Notes: a model not told the origin generated them from the letters alone. 64,000 bases of DNA from Candidatus Peribacteria bacterium RIFOXYB1_FULL_54_35 (GCA_001787755.1 MFYJ01000011.1:62001-126000), one strand, 5' to 3'; counted from the stretch's first letter, positions 54,607 through 63,363 are shown. Made by a program: numbers and translations.

Positions 54607-55143
54607 ATGCCGACATTCCTCTCCATTAAAGAAGCAGCCAGGCGGGCTGAGAAAGCAGAGATCACTGTCCGCAGGTTCGTGCAATCCATCGTGAAAAAAC
54701 AGACCAGCTCCTCGCAGCGCAAGCACATTCAGCCCACACCGGCAGAAGTGCGAACCCTGAAGAAGCAAAAACGTCCCTTCTCCTGGAAAATCTCGGAAGA
54801 GCTGATTTTGCAGCAGTTCCTGCGCAATACCACCCTGCAAGTTGCTGCAAAAACACAGGAGAAAACAAAGGAGGACTCCGCACTCTTCTCTCTCCTGCAG
54901 AGCGAGCTTGAGAGTAAGAAAGAACAGATGAAAGTGAAAGACGATCAGATACAGGCCCTCACAGAAATCGTGCATTCGCTCAACGAGAGAATGCGAGAGG
55001 GGAACGTACTCATGGCCTCACTCCAGAAGCACCTGGCGCTGCCTGCCGGAACGGATGCCGTTCACCTAGACAGGCGAGAAGGGGATAGTGAAAAGGATGA
55101 GAAGCAACCAAAGAAAACCTGGATAGAACGCCTGTTTGGTTAG
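54607..55143 (+). CDS. HTH and coiled-coil DNA-binding protein (KfrA-like layout)
   Basis: The 178-residue protein begins FLSIKEAARRAEKAEITVRR, an excisionase/MerR-type helix-turn-helix, continues with a basic region and RPFSWKISEELILQQFL, then a charged coiled coil (about 95-145: SLLQSELESKKEQMKVKDDQ) and an acidic/basic tail. The layout resembles plasmid KfrA-type repressors and other replicon-associated proteins, but no specific family is identified. The upstream region is packed with palindromic words that are likely its binding sites, and a -10 box overlaps the last one. Its stop codon overlaps the convergent topA stop by four bases. Confidence 0.65.
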   Translation: MPTFLSIKEAARRAEKAEITVRRFVQSIVKKQTSSSQRKHIQPTPAEVRTLKKQKRPFSWKISEELILQQFLRNTTLQVAAKTQEKTKEDSALFSLLQSELESKKEQMKVKDDQIQALTEIVHSLNERMREGNVLMASLQKHLALPAGTDAVHLDRREGDSEKDEKQPKKTWIERLFG

Positions 55144-57497
55144 CGTTTTCTGTACTTCACAGGACCTCTCTTCCGCTTCTTCGCAAGCAGCTCCACGGCT
55201 TTCTCAAACGTCACGTCCTCTGGCGTGAGCTTCTTTCCGAGGGATGCATTCGTCTTCCCATCGGTCACATAGGGGCCATAGCGGCCGTCTTTCACCTGAA
55301 TTTCCCCTCCGGTCTCGGGATCCTTCCCAAGAATCTTCAGGGGCTCTGCAGCCTTCTTGGCTTTCTCACGTCCCTCTTGAATGATCTGCTTTGCCTCTTC
55401 AAGTGAAAGGGAATAGGGATCCGCATCTTTGGGAAGCGACACTGTCGTTTTCCCCAACCGAAGGTAGGGCCCGAAACGACCGGTATTCACTTCCAGTTTT
55501 TCCCCTTCCATCCTCCCAAGTTCCCTCGGGAGCTCAAACAGCTTGAGGGCCTGCTCCAGCATTATTTCTTCCTTCGGAACACTCTTCGGGAGAGAAGCAC
55601 TTTTGGGTTTCACTTTCTTCTTCTTCTCTTCTTCTGAGAGATCTTCCAGCCTGCCAAGCTGCACGTACGGACCAAAGCGCCCAGTGCGGACAACTACCCT
55701 CAGACCTGTTTTTGGGTCCGTACCGAGCTCCCTTTCCTGCATGACATCCTCTTTCCTTACTTCTGCGTTCTTCTTCTCCACCAGTGCCTGGAAGGGGTTG
55801 TAAAAACCCCTGAGAAACACATTGCGCTTCTGGCTGCCCTCTGCGATGTCATCGAGGGATTGCTCCATCTTTGCCGTAAATTTGAGGTTCACAATATCGC
55901 TGAAATGATCGGCGAGAAGATCTGTGACTGTGAAGGCAATCTCCTGTGGCACAAGTTGTTTGCCATCCTTTGTAATGTAACCACGTTGCTGGATGGTGCT
56001 GATGGTTGGTGCGTACGTACTTGGTCTGCCTATGCCTTCCTCCTCCAGTTTCTTCACAAGACTCGCTTCGGTGTAGCGGGGTGGTGGCTTGGTGAAGTGC
56101 TGCTCTGGTGTTATCTCCTCGCACGTGAGTTTCTGCCCTTCGGAAAGTGGGGGGAGTATTTTCTCTCCATTCGCTTCCTCCTCTCCGCCATTGCGGTCTG
56201 CCGCTTCTGATTCGTCGTGACCCTCCCGGTACACACGGAAATACCCATCGAAGAGAACAGTCTGCCCTGTGGCGCGGAACGTGTACTTGCCAGTTTCGAT
56301 ATCGGCCCCTACGCGCTTGAGTTCGGCAGCAGCCATCTGTGTGGCAACCGTGCGATTCCAGATGAGTGTGTAGAGCTTGAGCTGCTGGTGGTCGAGTACA
56401 TCCTTGAGAGATTCTGGTGTGCGGGAAATTTCTGTGGGACGGATGGCTTCATGCGCCTCCTGCGCTGTTTTGCTCTTCGTTTTATACCGCCGCGGTTCAG
56501 TGAGCACATACTCACGGCCGTAGAGTTTCTCGATGGTTTGCGCCGCATCGGAAAGCGCCTTCTGGCTCAGATTGACACTGTCGGTGCGCATGTAGGTAAT
56601 GAGACCGGACTGCCCCTGCCCCTTCCCAAGACTCACTCCCTCGTAGAGTTGCTGTGCCACCACCATTGTCTGCTTTACAGAAAATCCCAGTTTGCGCCCT
56701 GCCTCCTGCTGCAGAGTGGAAGTGGTGAACGGCGGGGGTGGTGTTTTTTTGAGTTCTTTCTCCTCCACAGAGGCAACCACAAAATCATTCTTACCCTTGA
56801 TGCCTGCCAGCACAGCATCTGTTTCTTCTTTGGAAGAAGGAACGAATTTCTTCCCTTCCCTCTGCTTCAGCTCCGACGAGAAACGTTCTCCCTTCTCTGT
56901 CGCAAGATTCGCCTCCACTGTCCAGTACTCCTGCGACTTGAATGCCTGAATCTCCCGCTCACGATCGACAATGATGCGCACTGCGACAGATTGCACACGC
57001 CCCGCAGAGAGCCCGCGGTACACTTTCTTCCAGAGAAAAGGGGAGAGGGTATACCCGACGAGACGGTCGAGGATGCGACGAGCTTGCTGCGCTTCAATGA
57101 GATCCTCATCGAGCCCTCTTGGATGCTGCACAGCCTCCGCGATGGCAGTTTCGGTGATTTCATGGAAAACAATGCGCTTCACTTTCTGGTGCGCTTTGCA
57201 CCTGAGCACCTCAGTGAGGTGCCAGCCGATAGCTTCACCTTCACGGTCTTCGTCTGTTGCTATCCAAAGTTCATCGCACTCATCCAGCACCTTCTGCAGG
57301 TTCTTCACCACTGTCACTTTGTCCTTAGGCACCTCATATACCGCTTCAAAACCGTCCTCTATGTTCACTGCAATAGAATTGCTCGGCAGGTCGCGCACAT
57401 GCCCCATACTGGCGTGCACATCGTAATCCTTCCCTAAAAATCTCTTAATGGTTTTCGCCTTGGTCGGGCTCTCGACAATAACGAGATGCTTCGGCAT
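55140..57497 (-). CDS. topA: DNA topoisomerase I
   Basis: The 785-residue type IA enzyme relaxes negative supercoils. The Toprim domain begins KHLVIVESPTKAKTIKRFLG and has the acidic ATDEDREGEAIGWHL triad. The active-site tyrosine is in GLITYMRTDSVNLS. Domain IV-type segments EEGIGRPSTYAPTISTIQ-QRGYI follow. The C-terminus has three cysteine-free repeats, each with GRFGPY or GRYGPY (VRTGRFGPYVQLG, VNTGRFGPYLRLG, VKDGRYGPYVTDG), rather than the zinc ribbons of E. coli TopA, and ends in a basic tail (KKRKRGPVKYRKR). The long antisense frame at 56217-57437 is a shadow. Confidence 0.97.
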   Translation of the reverse strand: MPKHLVIVESPTKAKTIKRFLGKDYDVHASMGHVRDLPSNSIAVNIEDGFEAVYEVPKDKVTVVKNLQKVLDECDELWIATDEDREGEAIGWHLTEVLRCKAHQKVKRIVFHEITETAIAEAVQHPRGLDEDLIEAQQARRILDRLVGYTLSPFLWKKVYRGLSAGRVQSVAVRIIVDREREIQAFKSQEYWTVEANLATEKGERFSSELKQREGKKFVPSSKEETDAVLAGIKGKNDFVVASVEEKELKKTPPPPFTTSTLQQEAGRKLGFSVKQTMVVAQQLYEGVSLGKGQGQSGLITYMRTDSVNLSQKALSDAAQTIEKLYGREYVLTEPRRYKTKSKTAQEAHEAIRPTEISRTPESLKDVLDHQQLKLYTLIWNRTVATQMAAAELKRVGADIETGKYTFRATGQTVLFDGYFRVYREGHDESEAADRNGGEEEANGEKILPPLSEGQKLTCEEITPEQHFTKPPPRYTEASLVKKLEEEGIGRPSTYAPTISTIQQRGYITKDGKQLVPQEIAFTVTDLLADHFSDIVNLKFTAKMEQSLDDIAEGSQKRNVFLRGFYNPFQALVEKKNAEVRKEDVMQERELGTDPKTGLRVVVRTGRFGPYVQLGRLEDLSEEEKKKKVKPKSASLPKSVPKEEIMLEQALKLFELPRELGRMEGEKLEVNTGRFGPYLRLGKTTVSLPKDADPYSLSLEEAKQIIQEGREKAKKAAEPLKILGKDPETGGEIQVKDGRYGPYVTDGKTNASLGKKLTPEDVTFEKAVELLAKKRKRGPVKYRKR

Positions 57498-57894
57498 GGG
57501 CCAGAGACTAGTGGTCGCATGAAGAGGTTGTCAAAGAGTGTCTCAGTATTTTTCCCGGGCATGCAGAGGCTGATGCGTGAAAGGACAGGTATGGAAAAGA
57601 GAAAGTGGAAACAAAAAAAATGGACAATCGAAAGGCAGATCCTCTCTCCCATGGGATATTTTTCCCCTTCAGAGAGCACATCCGCATACGAGGCACTATG
57701 ACCGGAATAAGGCCAAAACTAGCCAGAATGTACAGAATTCCTGACTACCTTTCGTGCTCAGGCTTCTTGGCTTTTCCTAGCCACTTTTTCGAAAGAAAGC
57801 CAAAAAACAGGGGCTGATAATACACTTTTTGGCTTGCGCAAGCGCATCTGCAGCGTACCATGACTGTCGTCATATTCTTTTCCCCCCCTGCGAT
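57498..57894. other. Intergenic region between topA and HU
   Basis: No convincing gene. The region has a GGCTTTT/AAAGCC inverted repeat around TTTTTCGAAAG (57770-57805) and the palindrome TTGCGCAA near 57835. TATTCT at 57873 could be the -10 of the HU gene with a leader of about ten bases. Confidence 0.5.
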
Positions 57895-58170
57895 ATGACC
57901 AAGCAAGATCTGATCAATGCGATCGCAGATGCTTCCGGCATCACCAAGCGTGCTGCCGCTGATGCATTGGACGCTTTGATTTCCACCATCACCAAGCAGC
58001 TCAAGAAGGGTGAATCGGTGACCATCACCGGGTTTGGTACCTTCAAGGTATCCAACCGCAAAGCTCGCACTGGCGTGAATCCTCGCAATCCGAGCCAGCG
58101 CATTTCTATCCCTGCCATGAAGGTCCCATCCTTCAAGGCTGGTAAGACGCTCAAGGACGCTGTGCGATAA
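57895..58170 (+). CDS. hup: HU-family histone-like DNA-binding protein
   Basis: The 91-residue nucleoid protein bends and wraps DNA. It begins MTKQDLINAIADASGITKRA with the dimerisation helices, followed by ESVTITGFGTFKVSNRKART, GVNPRNPSQRISIPAMKVPS and FKAGKTLKDAVR. The DNA-binding arm has the R-x-x-R-N-P motif with the wedge Pro (NPRNPS). Length is normal and no extra tail is present. It ends at a strong terminator. Confidence 0.97.
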   Translation: MTKQDLINAIADASGITKRAAADALDALISTITKQLKKGESVTITGFGTFKVSNRKARTGVNPRNPSQRISIPAMKVPSFKAGKTLKDAVR

Positions 58171-58192
58171 GACTTTCTCAATGCTACGTGAA

Positions 58193-58220
58193 GAAGCCTC
58201 CGTAAACCGGAGGCTTTTTT
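58193..58220 (+). terminator. Intrinsic terminator of the HU gene
   Basis: AGCCTCCG and CGGAGGCT pair around TAAAC, followed by TTTTTT. Confidence 0.9.
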
Positions 58221-58269
58221 GCGTAAAGAAGTTTCCGTGAGAGCCCTGGGCTGCTACGCTCTGCTCTCG

Positions 58270-58821
58270 ATGGATACAGCACTCATTCAAACCACCCTCA
58301 AAGAACTCCTCGAGAGACTTGATCTCCCATTCAGTGCCATACAACTCTCTGAGGAGGAAGACATTGTGCGTGCGGAGATTACATCAGAGAAAGCCAATAA
58401 AATTATTGGATGGCATGGGGAAACTCTGAATTCTATTCAGCACCTCCTCAAAGCCATCATCCGCTCCAAGGAGAAGATGGACCGCAGCCCTTTCATTGTG
58501 GTGGATGTCGATGGATACCGCCGAATGCAGGAAGACAAGGTGCGAAAGATCGCAGAGCAGAAAGCAGACTTCGTCCGGCGAACAGGGACCCGTGTCGCAC
58601 TCGCACCCATGAGCCCGTACTTCCGCCGCATAGTGCATCTGCATATCGCCAACACTCCCGAGCTGCAGGACCTCACAACAGAGAGCACGGGAGAAGGGGA
58701 CTATCGGCAAATCGTGCTCCGGCTGAAAAAAGAGGGGAATGTGCGTGCAGCAGCTGACGCAGGTGAAGAGCTCTCTCCGGTGATTGAGGAGGACAACGGA
58801 CTGGAGAATCTGGATATCTAG
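58270..58821 (+). CDS. Jag/KhpB-like RNA-binding protein (KH and R3H domains)
   Basis: The 183-residue protein has a KH-type domain (DIVRAEITSEKANKIIGWHG followed by ETLNSIQHLLKAII) and an R3H domain (VDGYRRMQEDKVRKIAEQKA to MSPYFRRIVHLHIANTPEL, with R-x-x-x-H), and ends in an acidic tail. KhpB/Jag proteins bind RNA and affect cell-wall growth and division in Gram-positive bacteria; in many genomes they follow yidC, but here yidC is 38 kb away. The usual N-terminal Jag domain is missing. The start MDTALIQ at 58270 is supported by a TGCTACGCT extended -10 with a predicted leader of about three bases. Confidence 0.8.
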   Translation: MDTALIQTTLKELLERLDLPFSAIQLSEEEDIVRAEITSEKANKIIGWHGETLNSIQHLLKAIIRSKEKMDRSPFIVVDVDGYRRMQEDKVRKIAEQKADFVRRTGTRVALAPMSPYFRRIVHLHIANTPELQDLTTESTGEGDYRQIVLRLKKEGNVRAAADAGEELSPVIEEDNGLENLDI

Positions 58822-58924
58822 CTCCGTAGCTGATTAGCTTCATTAGCTGCATTAGGGATTCGGATTTTGGATCTAACACCTTGTTACTTCCCTAATAAAG
58901 CTATAAACCTAACAGGCTAAGAAG
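58822..58924. repeat. Dispersed palindromic repeat, second copy (related to the 23S insertion)
   Basis: TTAGCTTCATTAGCTGCATT, GGGATTCGGATT, ATCTAACACCTTGTT and AGCTATAAACCTAA follow the same order as in 91-214. It lies between the convergent jag-like and dnaJ genes and has arms that can form a hairpin (TTAGCTTCATTAG with CTAATAAAGCTA). No U-run. Confidence 0.75.
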
Positions 58925-60004
58925 CTACTCACGAGAAATGTCTTTCCACTGCTCGAGAAGTTCCCGCTCTTTCCTGCTGAGTTTTTTGGGAACCTCCACA
59001 TGTGCCGTCACGTAGTGATCGCCTGTGCGGCTCGTAGTACCCGCTACAGGCATGCCCTTGTCCTTCAGGCGAAATACTTGCCCTGGCTGCGTGCCCTGCG
59101 GAATCTTGAGTTCCACCGCCCCGTAGACCGTCTCCACGTGAACCTGGGTCCCAAGAATAGCATCCAGAGCAGAGAGAGTGATCTCGCTGTGGATGTCATC
59201 CCCCTCGCGCACAAAACGCTTGTCTGGCTTCACTGCTATACGTACAAACAAATCGCCTGATTCCGCCCCCTGTCTCCCCACATTGCCTTCGCCACGAACA
59301 CGGAGCGTCTGGCCGTCGTGAATGCCGGCAGGAACCCGCACCGTCACCGTTGCCTTCTCCTCCCTGCGCCCTTCGCCGCCGCAGGACACACACGCTTGTT
59401 CCGGCACTTCGCCGGAGGCATTGCAGCGCGTGCAGGCAAAACGCTGCGCAATGGTACCGAAGAACGACTGCTGCTGGCGCGTGATCTGTCCCGTTCCACC
59501 GCAGTCCGGACAGGAAACTATCCGTGCACCCTTCGCGGTGCCTGCCCCATCACATTCCTTGCACCGCACCATCTTGTTCAGATGTATTTCGCGCTGCGCA
59601 CCGGCCACTGCATCCTGAAAATCAGCAGTCAGTTGAATCTCTATATCCTCGCCACGTTTACTGGGCTTGCGACGGGCACCGCCTCCTCCCCGGAAGAAAT
59701 TTTCAAAAATATCTGCGAAACCGGAGAAGTCTCCACCAAATCCTGAGAATCCCTCAAATCCTCCTCCCATTCCCGGACCACTTGTGGTGCCGAACTGATC
59801 ATACATCTGCTTCTTCTGCGGATCACCCAGCACCTCGTAGGCCTCGTTGACCTCTTTAAACCGCTGCTCAGCGCTTTTATCTCCTTTATGCTTATCCGGG
59901 TGCAGCTCCTTACTGAGGCGTCTGTACGCTTTTTTCACTTCCTCTATAGTGGCCCCGCGGCTCAAGCCGAGAACTTGGTAATAATCTTTTGTCACTGGCT
60001 TCAA
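58925..60004 (-). CDS. dnaJ: Chaperone protein DnaJ
   Basis: The 359-residue Hsp40 stimulates DnaK and holds unfolded proteins. The J domain has HPD in LSKELHPDKHKGD, then a Gly/Phe-rich linker (GMGGGFEGFSGFGGDFSGF), four zinc-finger repeats (CKECDGAG, CPDCGGTG, CTRCNASG, CVSCGGEG), and the C-terminal substrate domains (VRVPAGIHDGQTLRVRGEGN). The start is a TTG at 60004, giving LKPVTKDYYQVLGLSRGATI; no ATG is close. dnaK and grpE are not adjacent. It is divergent from the TSP3-repeat gene. Confidence 0.97.
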   Translation of the reverse strand: MKPVTKDYYQVLGLSRGATIEEVKKAYRRLSKELHPDKHKGDKSAEQRFKEVNEAYEVLGDPQKKQMYDQFGTTSGPGMGGGFEGFSGFGGDFSGFADIFENFFRGGGGARRKPSKRGEDIEIQLTADFQDAVAGAQREIHLNKMVRCKECDGAGTAKGARIVSCPDCGGTGQITRQQQSFFGTIAQRFACTRCNASGEVPEQACVSCGGEGRREEKATVTVRVPAGIHDGQTLRVRGEGNVGRQGAESGDLFVRIAVKPDKRFVREGDDIHSEITLSALDAILGTQVHVETVYGAVELKIPQGTQPGQVFRLKDKGMPVAGTTSRTGDHYVTAHVEVPKKLSRKERELLEQWKDISRE

Positions 60005-60023
60005 AGCTTAGCGAAACCCTCTC

Positions 60024-60052
60024 TGGCAATGAAGGAGGAAAACTGATATAAT
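60024..60052 (+). promoter_or_regulatory. Extended -10 promoter of the TSP3-repeat gene
   Basis: TGGCAA, a 17-base spacer and the extended -10 TGATATAAT. The predicted start is the A of the ATG at 60059, so the message is leaderless. Confidence 0.65.
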
Positions 60053-60058
60053 ATTTTG

Positions 60059-61063
60059 ATGGCTTTGCGTCACAAACCACAGATACACCGCATTCTACGA
60101 TGGCTCACCATCGGGCTCGGAGCGAGCTCGTTCGCCCTCATCATGTATGCATTTACTGCCCCCACAGGAGAGAGCCTGGAAGGGAGACTCCTCCCAAGCC
60201 ACCTGCGAAAAGAGCAGGAATGGGTGACAATCTCAGCAGATCAAGTGCGGCAGGGAGTGACGCTTCCCTCACATTCCAACGTCATCATCCACATTCCGGA
60301 AGAAGTGACGCGCATTACCCGGCGAACGCTCTTCGGCCGAAAAGGCGACCAGATAAAGTACTGGGGCTACTGTTTCCCGGAGGATTACGACCAGGCACAA
60401 GCACTCAGGCGACGCGGCTTCCCGGGTGTGCTCTTTCTCTCCGAGAAAGAACAGGAGGAACGAGAGACATTCCAGCTCAAAAACCGGAAAGAATCGTTCT
60501 CGGTTACAGAGGATCTCGATGAAGATGAATTGAACCGTACGCGGGCGGTGCGAGGAACAATACGCCACCAGATGGAGATCTTTACGGGCGGGCAGTCGTG
60601 CTACATCATGACAGAAGAACCGCTCCCCATCGGCACAGACAATGACGGTGACGGTGTGAACATCGCAGTGGAAAGAGACTATGGATCAGACCCGAACAAC
60701 GCGGATTCCGATGGTGACGGCATACGCGACGGTCTGGAAATCTTCCAGTTGCTCTCCATGCCTACCCGAAGAGACACCGATGGAGACGGCCTCATCGATG
60801 GCATAGAAGATGCTGACCGCAACGGACGCGTCGATGAAAGAACAGAAACGAACCCGCGTGAATGGGACAGCGACCGCGATGGTCTGTGTGATGGTCTCTG
60901 TCTGGTGAATAAGGGATCCGAACTCCGTGGAGAAGACAAGAACCTCAATGGAATACTCGACAAAGACGAAACAGACCCCCGAAAGAAGGATACGGATGGC
61001 GATGGAATTCTAGATGAACAGGAGTACTTCAACTGCCTGCTCAGAAAAGGAAAGAATTGCTAA
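60059..61063 (+). CDS. Membrane-anchored protein with thrombospondin type 3 (calcium-binding) repeats
   Basis: The 334-residue protein has an N-terminal membrane helix (LTIGLGASSFALIMYAFTA) and an outside domain of about 150 residues of unknown fold. Its C-terminal third carries TSP3-type aspartate-rich loops: IGTDNDGDGVNIAVE, NADSDGDGIRDGLEI, RRDTDGDGLIDGIED, WDSDRDGLCDGLC and KKDTDGDGILDEQEYF. Each D-x-D-x-D-G unit can bind calcium, giving a stiff surface rod. It ends in cysteine (KGKNC). A perfect extended -10 makes the ATG at 60059 the first base of the transcript; an in-frame TTG at 60056 is rejected. The next gene begins 28 bases after its stop, with its own promoter. Confidence 0.8.
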   Translation: MALRHKPQIHRILRWLTIGLGASSFALIMYAFTAPTGESLEGRLLPSHLRKEQEWVTISADQVRQGVTLPSHSNVIIHIPEEVTRITRRTLFGRKGDQIKYWGYCFPEDYDQAQALRRRGFPGVLFLSEKEQEERETFQLKNRKESFSVTEDLDEDELNRTRAVRGTIRHQMEIFTGGQSCYIMTEEPLPIGTDNDGDGVNIAVERDYGSDPNNADSDGDGIRDGLEIFQLLSMPTRRDTDGDGLIDGIEDADRNGRVDERTETNPREWDSDRDGLCDGLCLVNKGSELRGEDKNLNGILDKDETDPRKKDTDGDGILDEQEYFNCLLRKGKNC

Positions 61064-61085
61064 AATGTACATTTTCCTGTACAAT
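61057..61085 (+). promoter_or_regulatory. Promoter of the LAPTG protein gene
   Basis: TTGCTA, a 17-base spacer and TACAAT; the predicted start is the ATG at 61092 (six bases after the -10). The promoter overlaps the end of the preceding gene. Confidence 0.55.
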
Positions 61086-61091
61086 ACTCTG

Positions 61092-61676
61092 ATGCGCTCA
61101 TCCAAAATCATCTTCATTGGCATCATTGCCGGCATCATGCTCCCCCTGCAGGGGATCGCATACTTCACACCGGAGGATGTGCTCCTCAGTAAGGAGTTCT
61201 TCCTGCCGCCCACAGCACGGGAAGGGGAAGACCGCATAGAACGGCAAGTCACAACGAGCACTGAACGCCGTGAGCGTGAGCAGGATATCATCTTCGATGC
61301 CCAACATGTCGCGGAACTGCGGGAATTGGGCGACACCGATCTCCTTGGGGAAACATTGAACAGCGATGAGACACTGCGGGCCGCCGCACCCGGTACTATC
61401 AATGTACTCGGCGGACTCGATGCCAGTGATTTGGAACTTCTGCAGACAATACAGCTCCTGCAGAGCCGTGAAAACCGCCTGCTCAATCGGGTGAATACAA
61501 ACCAGCAGGTGCTCCAGTACTACGGCAACCAGCCGAATGTCCTCCATGGGGGCGCACCCTTACTCGCTCCTACAGGAGCCGGAGGGATACTCGCAGCAGT
61601 CACCATGGTCGGCGCTGTCCTCTGGACACTGCGCCGTGCCCACAAAGCAGAGCGCGCGGCCAGGGCAAGTGCCTAA
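61092..61676 (+). CDS. Secreted protein with C-terminal LAPTG sortase-type sorting signal
   Basis: The 194-residue protein has an N-terminal signal peptide (KIIFIGIIAGIMLPLQGIAY), a mostly helical, charged middle part (ERREREQDIIFDAQHVAEL, then a segment with repeated leucine/asparagine), and a C-terminus of LLAPTGAGG, a hydrophobic helix (ILAAVTMVGAVLWTL) and a basic tail (RRAHKAERAARASA). LAPTG plus helix plus Arg/Lys is the layout of a sortase substrate of the L-A-x-T-G (class E) type; no sortase gene is in the window. The start at 61092 is supported by the promoter; the upstream ATG at 61065 is less likely. Confidence 0.7.
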   Translation: MRSSKIIFIGIIAGIMLPLQGIAYFTPEDVLLSKEFFLPPTAREGEDRIERQVTTSTERREREQDIIFDAQHVAELRELGDTDLLGETLNSDETLRAAAPGTINVLGGLDASDLELLQTIQLLQSRENRLLNRVNTNQQVLQYYGNQPNVLHGGAPLLAPTGAGGILAAVTMVGAVLWTLRRAHKAERAARASA

Positions 61677-61681
61677 GAGGA

Positions 61682-61833
61682 AGATCCAAGATACAAATCA
61701 CAAGATGCAAATAAAAAACAAGGAACAGAATCCAAGTTCCAGAAGAAGGTTCGAGTTACAAACCACCTTGGGATTTGGATATGTTGGAGGTTGGATGTTG
61801 TTTGGAACAACTTGTAATTTGTATCTTGGATCT
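61682..61833. mobile_element. MITE-like element, copy 1
   Basis: The 152-base element has 23-base terminal inverted repeats: AGATCCAAGATACAAATCAC-AAG and CTTGTAATTTGTATCTTGGA-TCT, with one mismatch. A GTTGTTTGGAACAACTTGT palindrome lies before the right end. A second copy lies at 63217-63363 on the other side of the permease gene. No coding sequence inside. Confidence 0.8.
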
Positions 61834-61880
61834 TGTGGGACAGGTGGCTCACCGCAGGCGTGCGAAGTGGCATGAGTACC

Positions 61881-63089
61881 TCATCCAAAGAAAAATGAAT
61901 ACGTCTGCAGGGCCATTACGGCTGCGGTCACGAGAAATCCTACGAAAGAAATTGCCATGCTGCCATAGCGCCCCGTCCGGCGGCACAACGTCGCGCAGGA
62001 GAGATTGATGAGGATGAACACGCAGAGGATGACGGCGCTCGTCGCCTGCGCAAGTTGGACGATTGGAAATGCGAGGGCGAGAATGAGAATAAGCACCACA
62101 ACGACGATCGTGGAGAACACCGGCGTCTGTGTCCGTGCATTGACCGCACTGAATACGGAAGGCAACCATCCTGCTTTGCTTAAGCCGTAGAACATGCGCG
62201 ACGCCATGATCATCTGCACCACGAGTCCGTTGAGCACCGCAAGGAGACCGATTGTCGTGATGAGGACGGGCTTTGCACCCGTGCTGTGCTCGTAGAGGAG
62301 CGCGAGCGGCGCGTCGCTCTGAGAGAGAACATCAGCCGGGAGTGTGAGCACGGCAAGCAGCGCGAGCATGCAGTACAGAATGGTGACTACCAAAATGGCA
62401 AGACCGATGGCGCGCGGCATGACATGCACGGGGTCTTTCACTTCTTCGGCGACGTTCACCATATCTTCAAATCCTATGAACGCGAAGAACGAGAGGAATG
62501 CGCCGGACAAAATCCCTTTCCAAACTGAAATGTCGGAAGAGGGGATCATCTCCGGGAACCGGGAGGGGAGCATCGCGATATTGTCCCACGTCACACCAAT
62601 GATGATGAGGAGCCCCACCACCTCCACCACTGTGACGACTGCGACTGCGAGGGCCGATTCTTTGATACCCCATATGGCGAGCAGCCCCATGAGAACAGTG
62701 ATGGTGATGATGATGACGGGAGCCGGCACGGAGAAGAACACCTGGAAGTACCCAACGAAGCCGTGGATGATGGCACCGGCGGAAATGATTCCGGCAACGG
62801 CGACCGACAGCCCGACAAGCAGGGAGAGCCACCGTACACCGAATGCCTCGAAAATGTACCGGGCTTCTCCGCTGCTCACCGGAAAGCGCGACGAGAGGAC
62901 GGCAAAGGAGTACCCCGTGAGAGCCGAGAGGACCGCAGAGACCAGAAACGCCACGGGCGTGTGCATGCCCGACATGCCGGCAACCTTGCCGATGAGTGCG
63001 TAGATGCCCGCCCCCATGATGGTGCCGACGCCGTAGAACACGAGGAGAGGCAGATTGAGGGAGCGGCGGAGAGTGGGGGTGGCGGGCAT
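61881..63089 (-). CDS. Amino-acid permease (APC superfamily)
   Basis: The 402-residue transporter has about twelve hydrophobic helices. The start, MPATPTLRRSLNLPLLVFYG followed by VGTIMGAGIYALIGKVAGMS, is the classical APC TM1 with the unwound G-x-G segment. Further family features are VAFLVSAVLSALTGYSFAVL, a conserved helix-6 region (SFFAFIGFEDMVNVAEEVKD, with F-x-G-F-E-x) and the later helices. It imports amino acids or polyamines; the substrate is not assignable. A longer upstream reading frame runs into a repeat element, so the start at 63089 is chosen. The gene is flanked on both sides by copies of the same inverted-repeat element in the same orientation. Confidence 0.9.
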   Translation of the reverse strand: MPATPTLRRSLNLPLLVFYGVGTIMGAGIYALIGKVAGMSGMHTPVAFLVSAVLSALTGYSFAVLSSRFPVSSGEARYIFEAFGVRWLSLLVGLSVAVAGIISAGAIIHGFVGYFQVFFSVPAPVIIITITVLMGLLAIWGIKESALAVAVVTVVEVVGLLIIIGVTWDNIAMLPSRFPEMIPSSDISVWKGILSGAFLSFFAFIGFEDMVNVAEEVKDPVHVMPRAIGLAILVVTILYCMLALLAVLTLPADVLSQSDAPLALLYEHSTGAKPVLITTIGLLAVLNGLVVQMIMASRMFYGLSKAGWLPSVFSAVNARTQTPVFSTIVVVVLILILALAFPIVQLAQATSAVILCVFILINLSCATLCRRTGRYGSMAISFVGFLVTAAVMALQTYSFFFG

Positions 63090-63216
63090 GTATGCTAAAA
63101 AGGAAGAAACAATCTGAGTATACAGGATGTTTGGTTTGGAGCGTGCGAGCAGAATGGAACCGCCATCCCCATCTTGGAAGGCTGGCATACCAACTGCTAT
63201 ACAACGCCCGCTTGAA

Positions 63217-63363
63217 AGATCCAAGATACAAATTACAAGATGCAAATAAGAAACAAAGTACAGACTCCAATCCGCAACAAATCCTCAAATGGCAAACCTC
63301 CTTTGAATCTGGATTGAATGTTGGATGTTGTTTGGAACAACTTGTTATTTGTATCTTGGATCT
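63217..63363. mobile_element. MITE-like element, copy 2
   Basis: The 147-base copy has the same ends (AGATCCAAGATACAAATTAC and GTATCTTGGATCT) and the same GTTGTTTGGAACAACTTGT core as copy 1. The middle differs (about 60 bases diverged). Confidence 0.8.

Noticed and set aside
56217-57437. 406-codon open frame opposite topA
   Set aside because: The minus strand has all topoisomerase I motifs; the antisense product is rich in odd residues (His, Cys, Leu) with no domain.
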